From JAMXLG01 sp963765935 (lineage in GTDB: Bacteria > Vulcanimicrobiota > Vulcanimicrobiia > Vulcanimicrobiales > Vulcanimicrobiaceae), in contig CAVXXX010000001.1 in NCBI GenBank assembly GCA_963765935.1, positions 682,001 to 746,000 of the forward strand: a stretch of DNA of 64,000 bases, written 5' to 3'. Positions 27,353-34,800 of this stretch are shown here, piece by piece. The notes below the pieces were generated by a model that did no database searches, had not been told where the DNA came from, and saw only the letters and a program-made list of their open reading frames with translations. The first letter of the stretch is position 1. Each line of letters opens with the position of its first letter. The position numbers and the translations under genes are program-made.

Positions 27353-27513
27353 GGCCTGTTACACATCATCACGCGACGCAGATTCGGGCGTACTTTCCGC
27401 CCTGACTGCGTCGCTCATCGGTCACGAAGCTACGGCTTCGCTCCCTCTTCGCTTCTTGCCAGGTCAAAAAGTACACCCAAATCTGCATCACGGATGATGT
27501 GTAACAGGCCCTA
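27350..27513. repeat. 164-bp palindromic element, MITE-like, TA-flanked
   Basis: The first 21 bp (27350-27370) and last 21 bp (27493-27513) are perfect inverted copies. The inverted similarity continues imperfectly for about 45 bp on each side. The borders are TA...TA, as expected for TA-targeting Tc1/IS630-type elements. The centre has a CGAAGC-TACG-GCTTCG hairpin (27425-27440). There is no ORF inside. It could be a non-autonomous miniature transposon or a REP-like structured element. It separates the small membrane gene from the DUF485 gene. Confidence 0.75.
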
Positions 27514-27530
27514 GCGAACCCAACCGGCCG

Positions 27531-27860
27531 ATGCAGCATCACCATTTAACCGCAAGGGAATGGGACGAGCTCGCGGCCGACGCTGAATTTCGGAGGCTGC
27601 TCCGCGCCCGACGCCGATTCACCCTCCCGGCCGTCATTTTTGCGTTTGCATTCTTTTTTGCGCTTCCGCTAGCCATCGCAATCGCGCCGGCATACATGAA
27701 CCAAACGATTGCCGGTCCGCTGACGCGTGCCTGGTCTTTCGCACTGCTTCAATTTGCGATGGCATGGGGACTGCTCGCCGTCTACATGCGCGAAGCGCGT
27801 AAGTTCGATGAGATCGCTGCCCGCGTCGCGGCGCACGCCCGCCAAGAGTACAGCGAATGA
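27531..27860 (+). CDS. DUF485 family membrane protein
   Basis: A 109-residue protein with an N-terminal amphipathic region (LAADAEFRRLLRARRRFTLP, the DUF485 hallmark) followed by two membrane helices (about residues 33-55 and 68-88). DUF485 proteins (YjcH in E. coli) sit beside ActP acetate symporters, as here. Its stop overlaps the symporter start by 4 bp. The role is probably support of the transporter, although the mechanism is not established. The ATG is 18 bp after the palindromic element. Confidence 0.9.
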   Translation: MQHHHLTAREWDELAADAEFRRLLRARRRFTLPAVIFAFAFFFALPLAIAIAPAYMNQTIAGPLTRAWSFALLQFAMAWGLLAVYMREARKFDEIAARVAAHARQEYSE

Positions 27861-29488
27861 GCAGCATCCCGGCATCGCTCGTGATGTTCGCGCTCTTCGT
27901 CGCGATCGCGCTCGTTTTAACGTATATCGCGTCCGGCCGCGGCGCGTCGAATCGCGGGTATTACACGGCTCGCGGTATCACGGGCGCGCAAAACGGCTGG
28001 GCGATCGCCGGCGACTATATGTCGGGCGCTTCGTTCCTCGGCATTGCGGGTTTGATTGCTTTTTACGGATTCGATGGTTTTCTGTATGCCGTCGGATGGC
28101 TGGTCGCGTATCTCGTGGTGCTCTTTCTCGTCGCGGAGCCGCTGCGCAACGCGGGCCGTTACACCGTCGCCGATGTGATCGGATTCCGCCTCGGCGGCCG
28201 CGGAGTGCGCGCCGTAGCGGCGCTCTCGACCGTTGCGGTCACACTGTTTTACATGATCGCGCAATTAGTCGGCGCGGGATCGATCGTCAACTTGTTGATC
28301 GCGCGCTTTGATGAGCCGTTGGCGATTATCGTCACGGGCACGCTCATTATGATCTATGCGCTCGCGGGTGGAATGCTTGCGACGACGTGGGTTCAAATCT
28401 TTAAAGCGGCGATGCTCCTTATTGCGGGCCTCGCGCTCTCGCTTCTGGTGCTCGTCCACTTCAATTTTTCACTCGGACATCTTTTCGCTGCTGCAACGTC
28501 GGTTCACACGCGGAGCGGCACAATCGACTTGATGATGCCGCTGCACTTCTTTACCGGACCGCATGCAGCGCTCGATCTGATCTCGCTCTCACTCGCATTG
28601 GTCATCGGCACGGCAGGATTGCCGCACATTCTCATGCGGTTTTTCACCGTTCCATCGGCCGCCGCGGCACGTTCGTCGGTCGGTTGGGCGATGGCGCTGA
28701 TCGGCGTCTTCTATCTCATGACAACGATCATTGGTCTCGGCGCAGCTACGCTCGTCGGCCCGGACATGATCGGAAAGCAAGTACGCGACGTACAAGCGAT
28801 CCGCTACATTGCCTATCGCGCACCGCAAGACGCAAAAGCGCTCAATGAAGACCTCGCAAAGAACGGCTACATCGTCCCGCACCAAGACAGCAACGTCACC
28901 GCACCCACACTTGGCCTCGCGCTCGGCGGCGATTTTCTCTTTGCCTTTATCGCGGCGATCGCGTTTGCCACGATTCTCGCCGTCGTCGCAGGTCTCATGA
29001 TCGCCGCTTCTTCCGCCTTCTCGCACGATATCTGGTACACACTCGTGCGAAACAAACAGGGCTCCGATCAAGAGTACGCGTTCGTCGGACGCGCAACGGC
29101 GCTGGCCGTCGGTATAGCTGCAATTGCGCTCGCCGTCAAACTCCGCGGTGTCAACGTCGCATTTCTCCTCGGTCTCGCGTTTGCGGTAGCCGCGAGCGCG
29201 AACGTCCCGGCACTGCTGCTCTCGCTCTCTTGGCGCCGCTTCACCCGCTTCGGCGCAATCATTTCCATGATCACCGGCCTCGTTGCATCGCTCGGTCTCA
29301 TCGCCGTCGGCCCCGACGCGCTCCACCAACACGCGCTCTTCCCGCTGCGCAATCCCGCAATCGTCTCACTTCCCCTCGCCTTCATCGCCGCAATCGTCGG
29401 CACGTTGGCAACGCGCGACAAACCTTCAGAAGACATGTTCGACCAGCTCCTCGTACGTTCACAGACCGGGCTGGGCGCCGAAGTGTAA
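27857..29488 (+). CDS. ActP-like sodium/solute symporter (SSS family)
   Basis: A 543-residue protein with about 13 hydrophobic segments. SSS-family signatures are GRGASNRGYYTARGITGAQN..GDYMSGASFLGIAG near the start, YALAGGMLATTWVQIFKA, and GTAGLPHILMRFFTVPS. The close match to ActP and the preceding DUF485 gene favour acetate or another short monocarboxylate with sodium or protons. It has an extra cytoplasmic-looking loop (about residues 310-345) as in ActP. The gene ends at the left edge of the second palindromic element. Substrate specificity is inferred from context only. Confidence 0.9.
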   Translation: MSSIPASLVMFALFVAIALVLTYIASGRGASNRGYYTARGITGAQNGWAIAGDYMSGASFLGIAGLIAFYGFDGFLYAVGWLVAYLVVLFLVAEPLRNAGRYTVADVIGFRLGGRGVRAVAALSTVAVTLFYMIAQLVGAGSIVNLLIARFDEPLAIIVTGTLIMIYALAGGMLATTWVQIFKAAMLLIAGLALSLLVLVHFNFSLGHLFAAATSVHTRSGTIDLMMPLHFFTGPHAALDLISLSLALVIGTAGLPHILMRFFTVPSAAAARSSVGWAMALIGVFYLMTTIIGLGAATLVGPDMIGKQVRDVQAIRYIAYRAPQDAKALNEDLAKNGYIVPHQDSNVTAPTLGLALGGDFLFAFIAAIAFATILAVVAGLMIAASSAFSHDIWYTLVRNKQGSDQEYAFVGRATALAVGIAAIALAVKLRGVNVAFLLGLAFAVAASANVPALLLSLSWRRFTRFGAIISMITGLVASLGLIAVGPDALHQHALFPLRNPAIVSLPLAFIAAIVGTLATRDKPSEDMFDQLLVRSQTGLGAEV

Positions 29489-29712
29489 CGTGTGGTCTTT
29501 CGCGCGCCTGCGGGGCGCAGTCGAAGGGCCGCGCGTCAATTTACACCTCCGTCGCGGGGACGCCCGCGATTTTCCATCCGTGGAAAATCGCTACTGCCCT
29601 CGCGCGCGCTCCCGCCATCCTGGCTCCGCGCGCGCCTCACAGCCCCCGCGACGGAAGTGTAAATTGACGCGCAGCCCTTCGACTACGGCGGGCTCAAGAC
29701 GACACGTAACAC
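29483..29712. repeat. Long imperfect palindromic element (about 230 bp)
   Basis: The left arm (29519-29560) and right arm (29643-29684) are near-perfect inverted copies around a core that includes GTCAATTTACAC. Weaker inverted similarity extends outwards to 29487 and 29712. A perfect hairpin GATTTTCCA-TCCG-TGGAAAATC lies at 29568-29589. It holds no gene. It overlaps the symporter stop codon and fills the gap before the convergent gene at 29727. It may act as a transcription end structure or be a mobile palindrome. Confidence 0.7.
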
Positions 29713-29726
29713 GTAGGTAGATGGAA

Positions 29727-30494
29727 TTAATGAGAGGCGGAGGGCGTGTGATCGGTGATTTGTAGGCCTTCGGGGCCGTTGACGAGGCGGAAGTTTTCGG
29801 TGTAGGTGCCGCCTGGTGCCGTCATTTCAGCGGTGGCGAAGAATGAACCGTCGCCGTTTGCGGTCGCCTGAACGTTGGTGACTTTACCGCCTTTCATAAA
29901 GTCTTCCGTCGGCAAGCCGCTGCGTAAGTATCCGGTAGCAAACGATGATTCGCCGTTTGCAAGTGCGTTGAGATACGAGCGGACGATCGCGGCGGCGTGA
30001 TCGGCCGTTGCGGGCCCGGTAATAAGCGCGGGCGACGGCGTTTGCGTCGGAGCCGGACGCGGCGTTACTTCGCGCGCGGGTTTTTCCGTCGGCGTTAGCG
30101 TCGCAACCGGCGTTGCCGTTTCGGTTGCAGTAGGGGCAGCTGTCGCACTGCGCGGCGTCGGTGTAGCAGTAGCCGTCGCAGCGGCAACGGGGGTTGCGGT
30201 TGCGCGCGGTGTTGGTGTCGCGCGCGGTGTCAGGGACGGTGACGGTACCGGGCTCGGTGATGCGGCTGCGACTCGCGTCGGCGCAAATGTCGGCGTGTTC
30301 GCCTCGGTCGGAAGCGGCGTGAACGTGGGTTGCGGCGACGGAGCCGGCGCGCCACCGCTGCCGAAAAATTTTGCGAGTACGCCGCCGAGCAACAGTCCTG
30401 CGAAGACGACGAGCACGATCAACGGAAAGATTGGAAGGCCGCCGCTTCCGCGTGGCTCGTCAGGCTGCAGTCTGCGTCGACGATAATCGGACAC
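29727..30494 (-). CDS. Membrane-anchored protein with Pro/Thr-rich linker
   Basis: A 255-residue protein. A short basic cytoplasmic N-terminus, one membrane helix (FPLIVLVVFAGLLLGGVLA, about residues 22-43), a low-complexity Pro/Thr/Ala linker of about 110 residues (many TPxAT units), and a compact C-terminal domain of about 95 residues (HAAAIVRSYLNALANGESSFATGYL onwards). The C-terminal domain resembles NTF2-like folds (an ANGESSFATGY helix, then beta strands), but I cannot name it. The linker is probably an extracytoplasmic spacer. It overlaps nothing and lies 6 bp from the next reverse gene. Confidence 0.7.
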   Translation of the reverse strand: MSDYRRRRLQPDEPRGSGGLPIFPLIVLVVFAGLLLGGVLAKFFGSGGAPAPSPQPTFTPLPTEANTPTFAPTRVAAASPSPVPSPSLTPRATPTPRATATPVAAATATATPTPRSATAAPTATETATPVATLTPTEKPAREVTPRPAPTQTPSPALITGPATADHAAAIVRSYLNALANGESSFATGYLRSGLPTEDFMKGGKVTNVQATANGDGSFFATAEMTAPGGTYTENFRLVNGPEGLQITDHTPSASH

Positions 30495-30500
30495 GAAGCG

Positions 30501-30887
30501 CTATAACCGTTGCGCGATCGCGTCGACGAATGAACGCGGCAGTGCGTCGATCTGCGTGGTGTGCTCCTCGGCGAAACGCGTCATCGCTTCTTTTAACACG
30601 CCGGTATTCCCACGCGCATAAATCAGCAGCGCGGCGACTGCTCGGCCATCGGCGGATTCCAAATCGGTGAGCGAGGCGTTCGCGCCTTCGGCCGCATCCT
30701 CCGATGATTCGCCGCGGTCGCGAAACGCATCGAATATCGATGAGACGAGCGCAGCACGCGCAGTATCGGGCATCGTGAAGACGGCACCATCTAAAAGCGA
30801 CGCAAGTTCGCCCTCGTCCATTTTTGCGACGTGCTTCTCCACCGCATCGACGATGCTCTCGGTGGGCACGTTCCCGAATTGGGACAT
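30501..30887 (-). CDS. Unrecognised helical protein
   Basis: About 128 residues, mostly helical and acidic, beginning MSQFGNVPTESIVDAVEKHVAKMDEGEL, with no membrane segment or known motif. I start at ATG 30887; a GTG one codon upstream is possible. Codon use is typical of the window. It sits 6 bp upstream of the Pro/Thr-linker membrane protein and may form an operon with it. It is divergent from the 30949 gene. I assign no function. Confidence 0.6.
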   Translation of the reverse strand: MSQFGNVPTESIVDAVEKHVAKMDEGELASLLDGAVFTMPDTARAALVSSIFDAFRDRGESSEDAAEGANASLTDLESADGRAVAALLIYARGNTGVLKEAMTRFAEEHTTQIDALPRSFVDAIAQRL

Positions 30888-30948
30888 CACCGCCTACGGT
30901 ACTCCCTTGATGCAGGCGGCTCCTCGAAGTTGCGCCAAAAGATATGGC

Positions 30949-31269
30949 GTGATTCGTGTCCGCGTGCCGCTCGATCTGCATGCCGTCGCCTCCGGCGGCT
31001 CGGCCGCGTTCGCGCTTGCCACGCCGCTGCGCGTGCGGCAACTTCTCGCCCTCGCCGTTCGCGAAGCGATCGGTGTGCGCGCGCCGCACGATAAATTTCA
31101 ACGCAGCATGAAGCGCACGCTGGCAGGTTTAGCTGCCGGCGACTTCACGGTCGACATCAACGGCCGCCACTTCACCGACGGTGACGCCGTCGTGGTCTGC
31201 GACGGCATTGCAGACGTACGATTCTTCATCACGCGCCGGCGTGGCGCAGGCATCGAATTTCACCCGTAG
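30949..31269 (+). CDS. Unrecognised small protein
   Basis: About 106 residues from GTG 30949, reading MIRVRVPLDLHAVASGGSA, and ending with GRHFTDGDAVVVCDGIADVRFF. An in-frame ATG at 30910 would add 13 residues, but those use rare-looking Arg/Ser codons, so I prefer 30949. The composition suggests an alpha/beta soluble protein. I recognise no domain. It reads into the membrane protein frame that follows, and that frame overlaps this gene's stop if extended. Confidence 0.5.
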   Translation: MIRVRVPLDLHAVASGGSAAFALATPLRVRQLLALAVREAIGVRAPHDKFQRSMKRTLAGLAAGDFTVDINGRHFTDGDAVVVCDGIADVRFFITRRRGAGIEFHP

Positions 31270-31370
31270 CTCTCGTCCGAAACGCGCTCTCCCACACTGT
31301 TCGTCACGCGCTCTTATACGCGGGACTTGCGATACTTGCAATTGCGCTACTGTGGCTGATCTATCAGCAG

Positions 31371-31955
31371 ATGAAAACGCCGGCGGCTCAGCTAGCCTCG
31401 GGAATGATCGTCGAGGCGGTGATCGCAACGGTCGTATACGCCCAAGCAAAAGGCGATATCGACGGAGCTAGCACCCGCGCGGTCTGGTTGCGTGTTCTGG
31501 ATCGCCTTTGGGCGGTCGTCATCGTTGATTTCATAGCGAACTTCGTTGTACTCGCCGGCCTTGCTCCGCTGGCCGAAGGTACTCTGATCGATCGAATTAT
31601 CGCCATCCCGATCTTGCTCACTGGCGCCGGACTAGTCTTTGCGGATGCGATTGCGGTCGTCGTCGACGGAGAACGATGGTGGTTCCTGGTCGTTCACGCG
31701 GTCGGCAGCAGCATCCGAACCGCATTTCGGGGGTCGACGTTGTGGCGCGCGATCGCATTACTCGCGCTGCAGTTCGTCCCGATTGCGATTAGCGCGGAGC
31801 TCGCCAACGTATCGGCGCAACACCATGTAGCGCTAACGTCGTTTTGGAGCGACGTCCCGTTGGGTATACTCTTTTCAATACCGCTGGACGCGCTGATCGT
31901 GCTGGCGTTTTTTGATGCCTCGGGGTATGAACCCAAACGCACTTGCGGCGAGTGA
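31371..31955 (+). CDS. Unrecognised multi-pass membrane protein
   Basis: 194 residues from the first ATG, with about four hydrophobic helices (VVIVDFIANFVVLAGLAPL, IIAIPILLTGAGLVFADAIAVVV, ALLALQFVPIAISAEL, DVPLGILFSIPLDALIVLAFF). The same frame stays open upstream to beyond 31257 and encodes a further convincing helix (HALLYAGLAILAIALLWLIYQQ, from 31305), but contains no ATG, GTG or TTG there. The real start may be a near-cognate codon such as ATT 31257. The family is unknown. It is 20 bp upstream of the secreted protein gene. Confidence 0.6.
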   Translation: MKTPAAQLASGMIVEAVIATVVYAQAKGDIDGASTRAVWLRVLDRLWAVVIVDFIANFVVLAGLAPLAEGTLIDRIIAIPILLTGAGLVFADAIAVVVDGERWWFLVVHAVGSSIRTAFRGSTLWRAIALLALQFVPIAISAELANVSAQHHVALTSFWSDVPLGILFSIPLDALIVLAFFDASGYEPKRTCGE

Positions 31956-31975
31956 TACTGTAGAGATAGAACAGC

Positions 31976-32728
31976 ATGGAACCCCGATCGCGCGCAGCCG
32001 CCTTTTTCTCCGTCCTTTTGGCCGCGGCACTAGCATGCGCGCAAGCCGACGAAACCTACGGCGTCACGGGTCAGGACGTTTATCGCATCGGTGATACCGT
32101 CCCGCAGACGAAGATCGCCTACACCGGCACGCAGCATCTCTCGGTCGCGCGCGACAACAACGGATCGCGCTTCGTGGCCGAGGCGACTTATACGCGCACC
32201 GACGATTCGGGGAAAGCCACCGTACACGCGCGATTCGTTCAGCGGATGGGACGCGACGGCAGTTTTGAAGACCAGGTCGACGAGGATCCCGATTTTCTAA
32301 CGATCCTCAACCAGCCGTTTGCGATTCAGCTGGACCGCACGACGATGCACGATCTGCAGCGCCTCCACGGTTCGGTCCCGTTCGAAGCGACTTCACCGCT
32401 TGGCGGTGCCCGTCTTCACGGATATCTGCGCCCCGCCGGCAAGGGGCGCATCCAAAATGTGCTTTCGACGGGCGTGCGTTTCAGCGCGCAAGGTCCGATG
32501 ACCGGCTCGCTTCCGCAGCATCCCGAAGACAGCCTCAACGGAACGATCCGCATGGATGGAACCGCATATTACTCCGAGCACGACTCGATTCTGGTCGCGC
32601 TCGATGCGACGCTTACGATTGAAGGAAAGCTGCTAAATAACAACACCGCCGTGCCCGTGCGCATCGTCTATCACCGGACGATACGCGCGGGTCAGAGCGG
32701 TGTGAGTTGGGCTGAAGCTAAACAGTAA
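31976..32728 (+). CDS. Unrecognised secreted protein
   Basis: A 250-residue protein with a clear signal peptide (RAAAFFSVLLAAALACAQA) and a beta-rich mature part. A repeated pattern of extended strands (VARDNNGSRFVAEATYTR, HARFVQRMGRDGSFEDQVDEDPDF) suggests a beta-barrel or jelly-roll lipid-carrier-like fold. I recognise no catalytic motif. The ATG is 20 bp after the preceding membrane protein. It converges with the reverse gene at 32735 with 6 bp between stops. Confidence 0.65.
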   Translation: MEPRSRAAAFFSVLLAAALACAQADETYGVTGQDVYRIGDTVPQTKIAYTGTQHLSVARDNNGSRFVAEATYTRTDDSGKATVHARFVQRMGRDGSFEDQVDEDPDFLTILNQPFAIQLDRTTMHDLQRLHGSVPFEATSPLGGARLHGYLRPAGKGRIQNVLSTGVRFSAQGPMTGSLPQHPEDSLNGTIRMDGTAYYSEHDSILVALDATLTIEGKLLNNNTAVPVRIVYHRTIRAGQSGVSWAEAKQ

Positions 32729-32734
32729 CCGCGC

Positions 32735-33127
32735 CTATACGGCGCCGACGAGTTGAACCTCCAGCGGGTGCCGGAACGGCATCTCGCTCAAATGCGTAAG
32801 CGGCGTAAACGCCAAGTGGTTTTGGTGACAATCGATGAGCATTTCAATGCCCCGCTTGACCGAGCCCGATTGCTCGACGTACTTCGAAAGCTTCTTCGTG
32901 AAGTACGTGTGCGGATCGTGCAGAACTTTCGTGTAATACGGATCGTCGGTTAAGCCTGCAGCGCTGATGCCTTCTTTCGGAACAAGCCAGACGAACCACG
33001 GATCTTGACTTCGACGGTACCCGATGAGTACGAGCGGTATTGCACGGCCCGAATCAAGAGTTGGCAGAAAACTGCACATCGTGTACGCGTCGAAAGAAAT
33101 CTCCGTGGGTTCGATCACCTGCTGCAT
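32735..33127 (-). CDS. Unrecognised soluble protein
   Basis: A 130-residue protein starting MQQVIEPTEISFDAYTMC. The ATG at 33127 follows GAGGGAC at good distance. The frame is open for another 318 bp upstream, but that stretch reads as low-complexity leader sequence and is not included. It contains aromatic-rich sequence (SQDPWFVWLVPKEGIS, DDPYYTKVLHDPHTYFTKKL) and a LIDCHQNHLAFTPL segment. I do not recognise the family. Its promoter must lie in the 350-bp region shared with the sigma-factor gene. Confidence 0.65.
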   Translation of the reverse strand: MQQVIEPTEISFDAYTMCSFLPTLDSGRAIPLVLIGYRRSQDPWFVWLVPKEGISAAGLTDDPYYTKVLHDPHTYFTKKLSKYVEQSGSVKRGIEMLIDCHQNHLAFTPLTHLSEMPFRHPLEVQLVGAV

Positions 33128-33474
33128 CGGCGTCCCTCGTTTTTTAACGTTCGTATCGTGCCGTAAACAAAAACCGCCGCGTCGCGCGTTGCGACCGGCG
33201 GTTCCTCGAGATGGTGCGTGCGGCACTTCGTGTACCATCTTTCGGGATTCTCGGGTCCGCTGACGCTGCCCCTTCCGTCCGGAAACAACTTGGGGAGCAG
33301 CTGGGTAAAGAAAGCAAGAACCTTTTAGCGGCGTGTGAAACCACGCGCGAGCCGGGAGTTGTTTGGTGTGAGGTATGAGCGCGCTCGCACCATTGCTCCA
33401 CACGGGAGTATTTGTGCCACCAGCGGTCCAGCAACCGCCGCACACCGCCGTCCGCCCGGAAGGCGGGTGAGGCG
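33128..33474. other. Divergent intergenic region with hairpins
   Basis: No convincing ORF. It has an imperfect GC-rich hairpin near 33173-33203 (ACCGCCG...CGGCGGT) and a second with GATGGT/ACCATC arms near 33210-33235. The rest is unstructured to the eye. It must contain the promoters for the reverse gene (33127) and the ECF sigma gene (33475). A small RNA or leader is possible. No known riboswitch consensus was recognised. Confidence 0.4.
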
Positions 33475-34050
33475 GTGCCTAGCGTCGACAATTTCGACCG
33501 TATCGTCGATGAATATCAGCGGCGTCTGTACGGCTTTGCCCTGCGCATGACCGGCAATCGGGAAGATGCCGAGGAAATCGTGCAGGATGCCTTCGTACGG
33601 GCCTACCGAGCGCTCGGAAAGATGTCGCTCGAGCAGCGCAGCGAGCTGCGTCTGCAGCCATGGCTCTATACGATCACCCTCAACGTTACGCGCAACCGCC
33701 TGCGCAGTAAGCGTCCGGCAAATGTCGCACTCGATGCGCTAGCCGATCCGGATGCGTTGCTGCGCGAATCGCAGGAAGGTCCCGCGCGTCCAGAGACGAT
33801 CGTCGAACAAAACGCCGAGGTAGCGCTGGTCGAAAAAGCGCTGCTTCAATTACCGATGCATCTCCGCGCCGCCGCGACCTTGCGGTTTATCGAAGGTCGC
33901 AGCCATCCGGAGATCGCTGAAATTCTCCATCAACCGATCGGAACGGTTAAATCCCACGTACATCGCGCGGTTCGTATTCTCCGCCGGATTCTGGGTCCAC
34001 AGATCGGACGAATCGCACCCGAAGGAGCCCCTCTTCATGCGCTGTCGTGA
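33475..34050 (+). CDS. ECF-type RNA polymerase sigma factor
   Basis: 191 residues from GTG 33475 after a GGGTGAGGC ribosome site. Region 2 is YQRRLYGFALRMTGNREDAEEIVQDAFVRAYRAL (about residues 14-48, described in parts) and region 4 holds RFIEGRSHPEIAEILHQPIGTVKSHVHRA, the HTH that reads the -35 element. It has no region 3, as in ECF factors. Its last 14 bp overlap the start of a zinc-finger anti-sigma protein fused to a DNA alkyltransferase, which should control it. The open frame from 33412 upstream is not needed. Confidence 0.93.
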   Translation: MPSVDNFDRIVDEYQRRLYGFALRMTGNREDAEEIVQDAFVRAYRALGKMSLEQRSELRLQPWLYTITLNVTRNRLRSKRPANVALDALADPDALLRESQEGPARPETIVEQNAEVALVEKALLQLPMHLRAAATLRFIEGRSHPEIAEILHQPIGTVKSHVHRAVRILRRILGPQIGRIAPEGAPLHALS

Positions 34051-34771
34051 AGTCGACGAACTATGGGACGAGGTACGCGGCGAATGCACGGCCTCCGTCA
34101 AAGACGCGGTAGACGCGCACCTACGAGCGTGTCCACCGTGCCAGCAACTCTACGAAGAGTATGAAGGCATCGCGTATTGCCTCGAATGTTTGCCGCAACC
34201 CGATCCCTCGTGCGATCTTGCGAAAAAAGTCGTCGAGCATATCGCCGTGATCCGGCACAAGGAACGTGCGACACCGATCGTGCTGACCTCCGTGCAGACA
34301 CCGGTGGGGCGACTCTACGTCGGATTTAAAGAAAGCCGTATCGCATACATCGGCGTGGATACGGGCGAACCGTTCGAAGAGATGCGTGTGCGCATCGAGA
34401 CGCGCCTACGCCGCCCTGTCGTCGCGGGCGATGCGCCGCCGTGGCTCCGGGAAACGCTCGATCAGTTTTTCAAGACGTGGCGCGTCGACGACAAAGTCCT
34501 CGATATCGAGGATCTTACGCCGTTCGAACAAGCGGCGCTCAAAGCCGCAGCGATGATCCCGCCCGGCGAAGTTCGCTCCTATTCCTGGGTTGCCTCGCAA
34601 ATCGGCCGTCCGCGCGCCGCACGTGCCGTCGGTCAAGTGATGGCGCGCAATCCCGTGCCGTTGCTCTTCCCGTGCCATCGGGTCGTGGATGCATCCGGCG
34701 ATCTCCACAACTACGGCTATGGGTTGGAAATGAAGGCTCGTCTCCTCAAACTGGAAGGCTACAGAGGTTAG
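34037..34771 (+). CDS. Zinc-finger anti-sigma domain fused to O6-alkylguanine-DNA alkyltransferase
   Basis: A 244-residue fusion. Residues 1-45 form a ZAS domain, C3-X24-H28-X3-C32-X2-C35, the CHCC zinc pattern of anti-ECF-sigma factors. From residue 80 comes an Ogt/MGMT protein: TPVGRLYVGF in the N-terminal ribonuclease-like part, then IPPGEVRSYSWVASQIGRP and the active site FPCHRVVDASG with alkyl-accepting Cys213. The ATG at 34037 follows AAGGAG and overlaps the sigma gene. There is no membrane segment. The plausible role is a suicide alkyl-acceptor that both repairs DNA and gates the sigma factor, analogous in logic to Ada. The fusion is seen directly; the signalling role is inference. Confidence 0.92.
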   Translation: MRCREVDELWDEVRGECTASVKDAVDAHLRACPPCQQLYEEYEGIAYCLECLPQPDPSCDLAKKVVEHIAVIRHKERATPIVLTSVQTPVGRLYVGFKESRIAYIGVDTGEPFEEMRVRIETRLRRPVVAGDAPPWLRETLDQFFKTWRVDDKVLDIEDLTPFEQAALKAAAMIPPGEVRSYSWVASQIGRPRAARAVGQVMARNPVPLLFPCHRVVDASGDLHNYGYGLEMKARLLKLEGYRG

Positions 34772-34800
34772 GTACAGTCGCCTCGTAAAACATTACGAAG

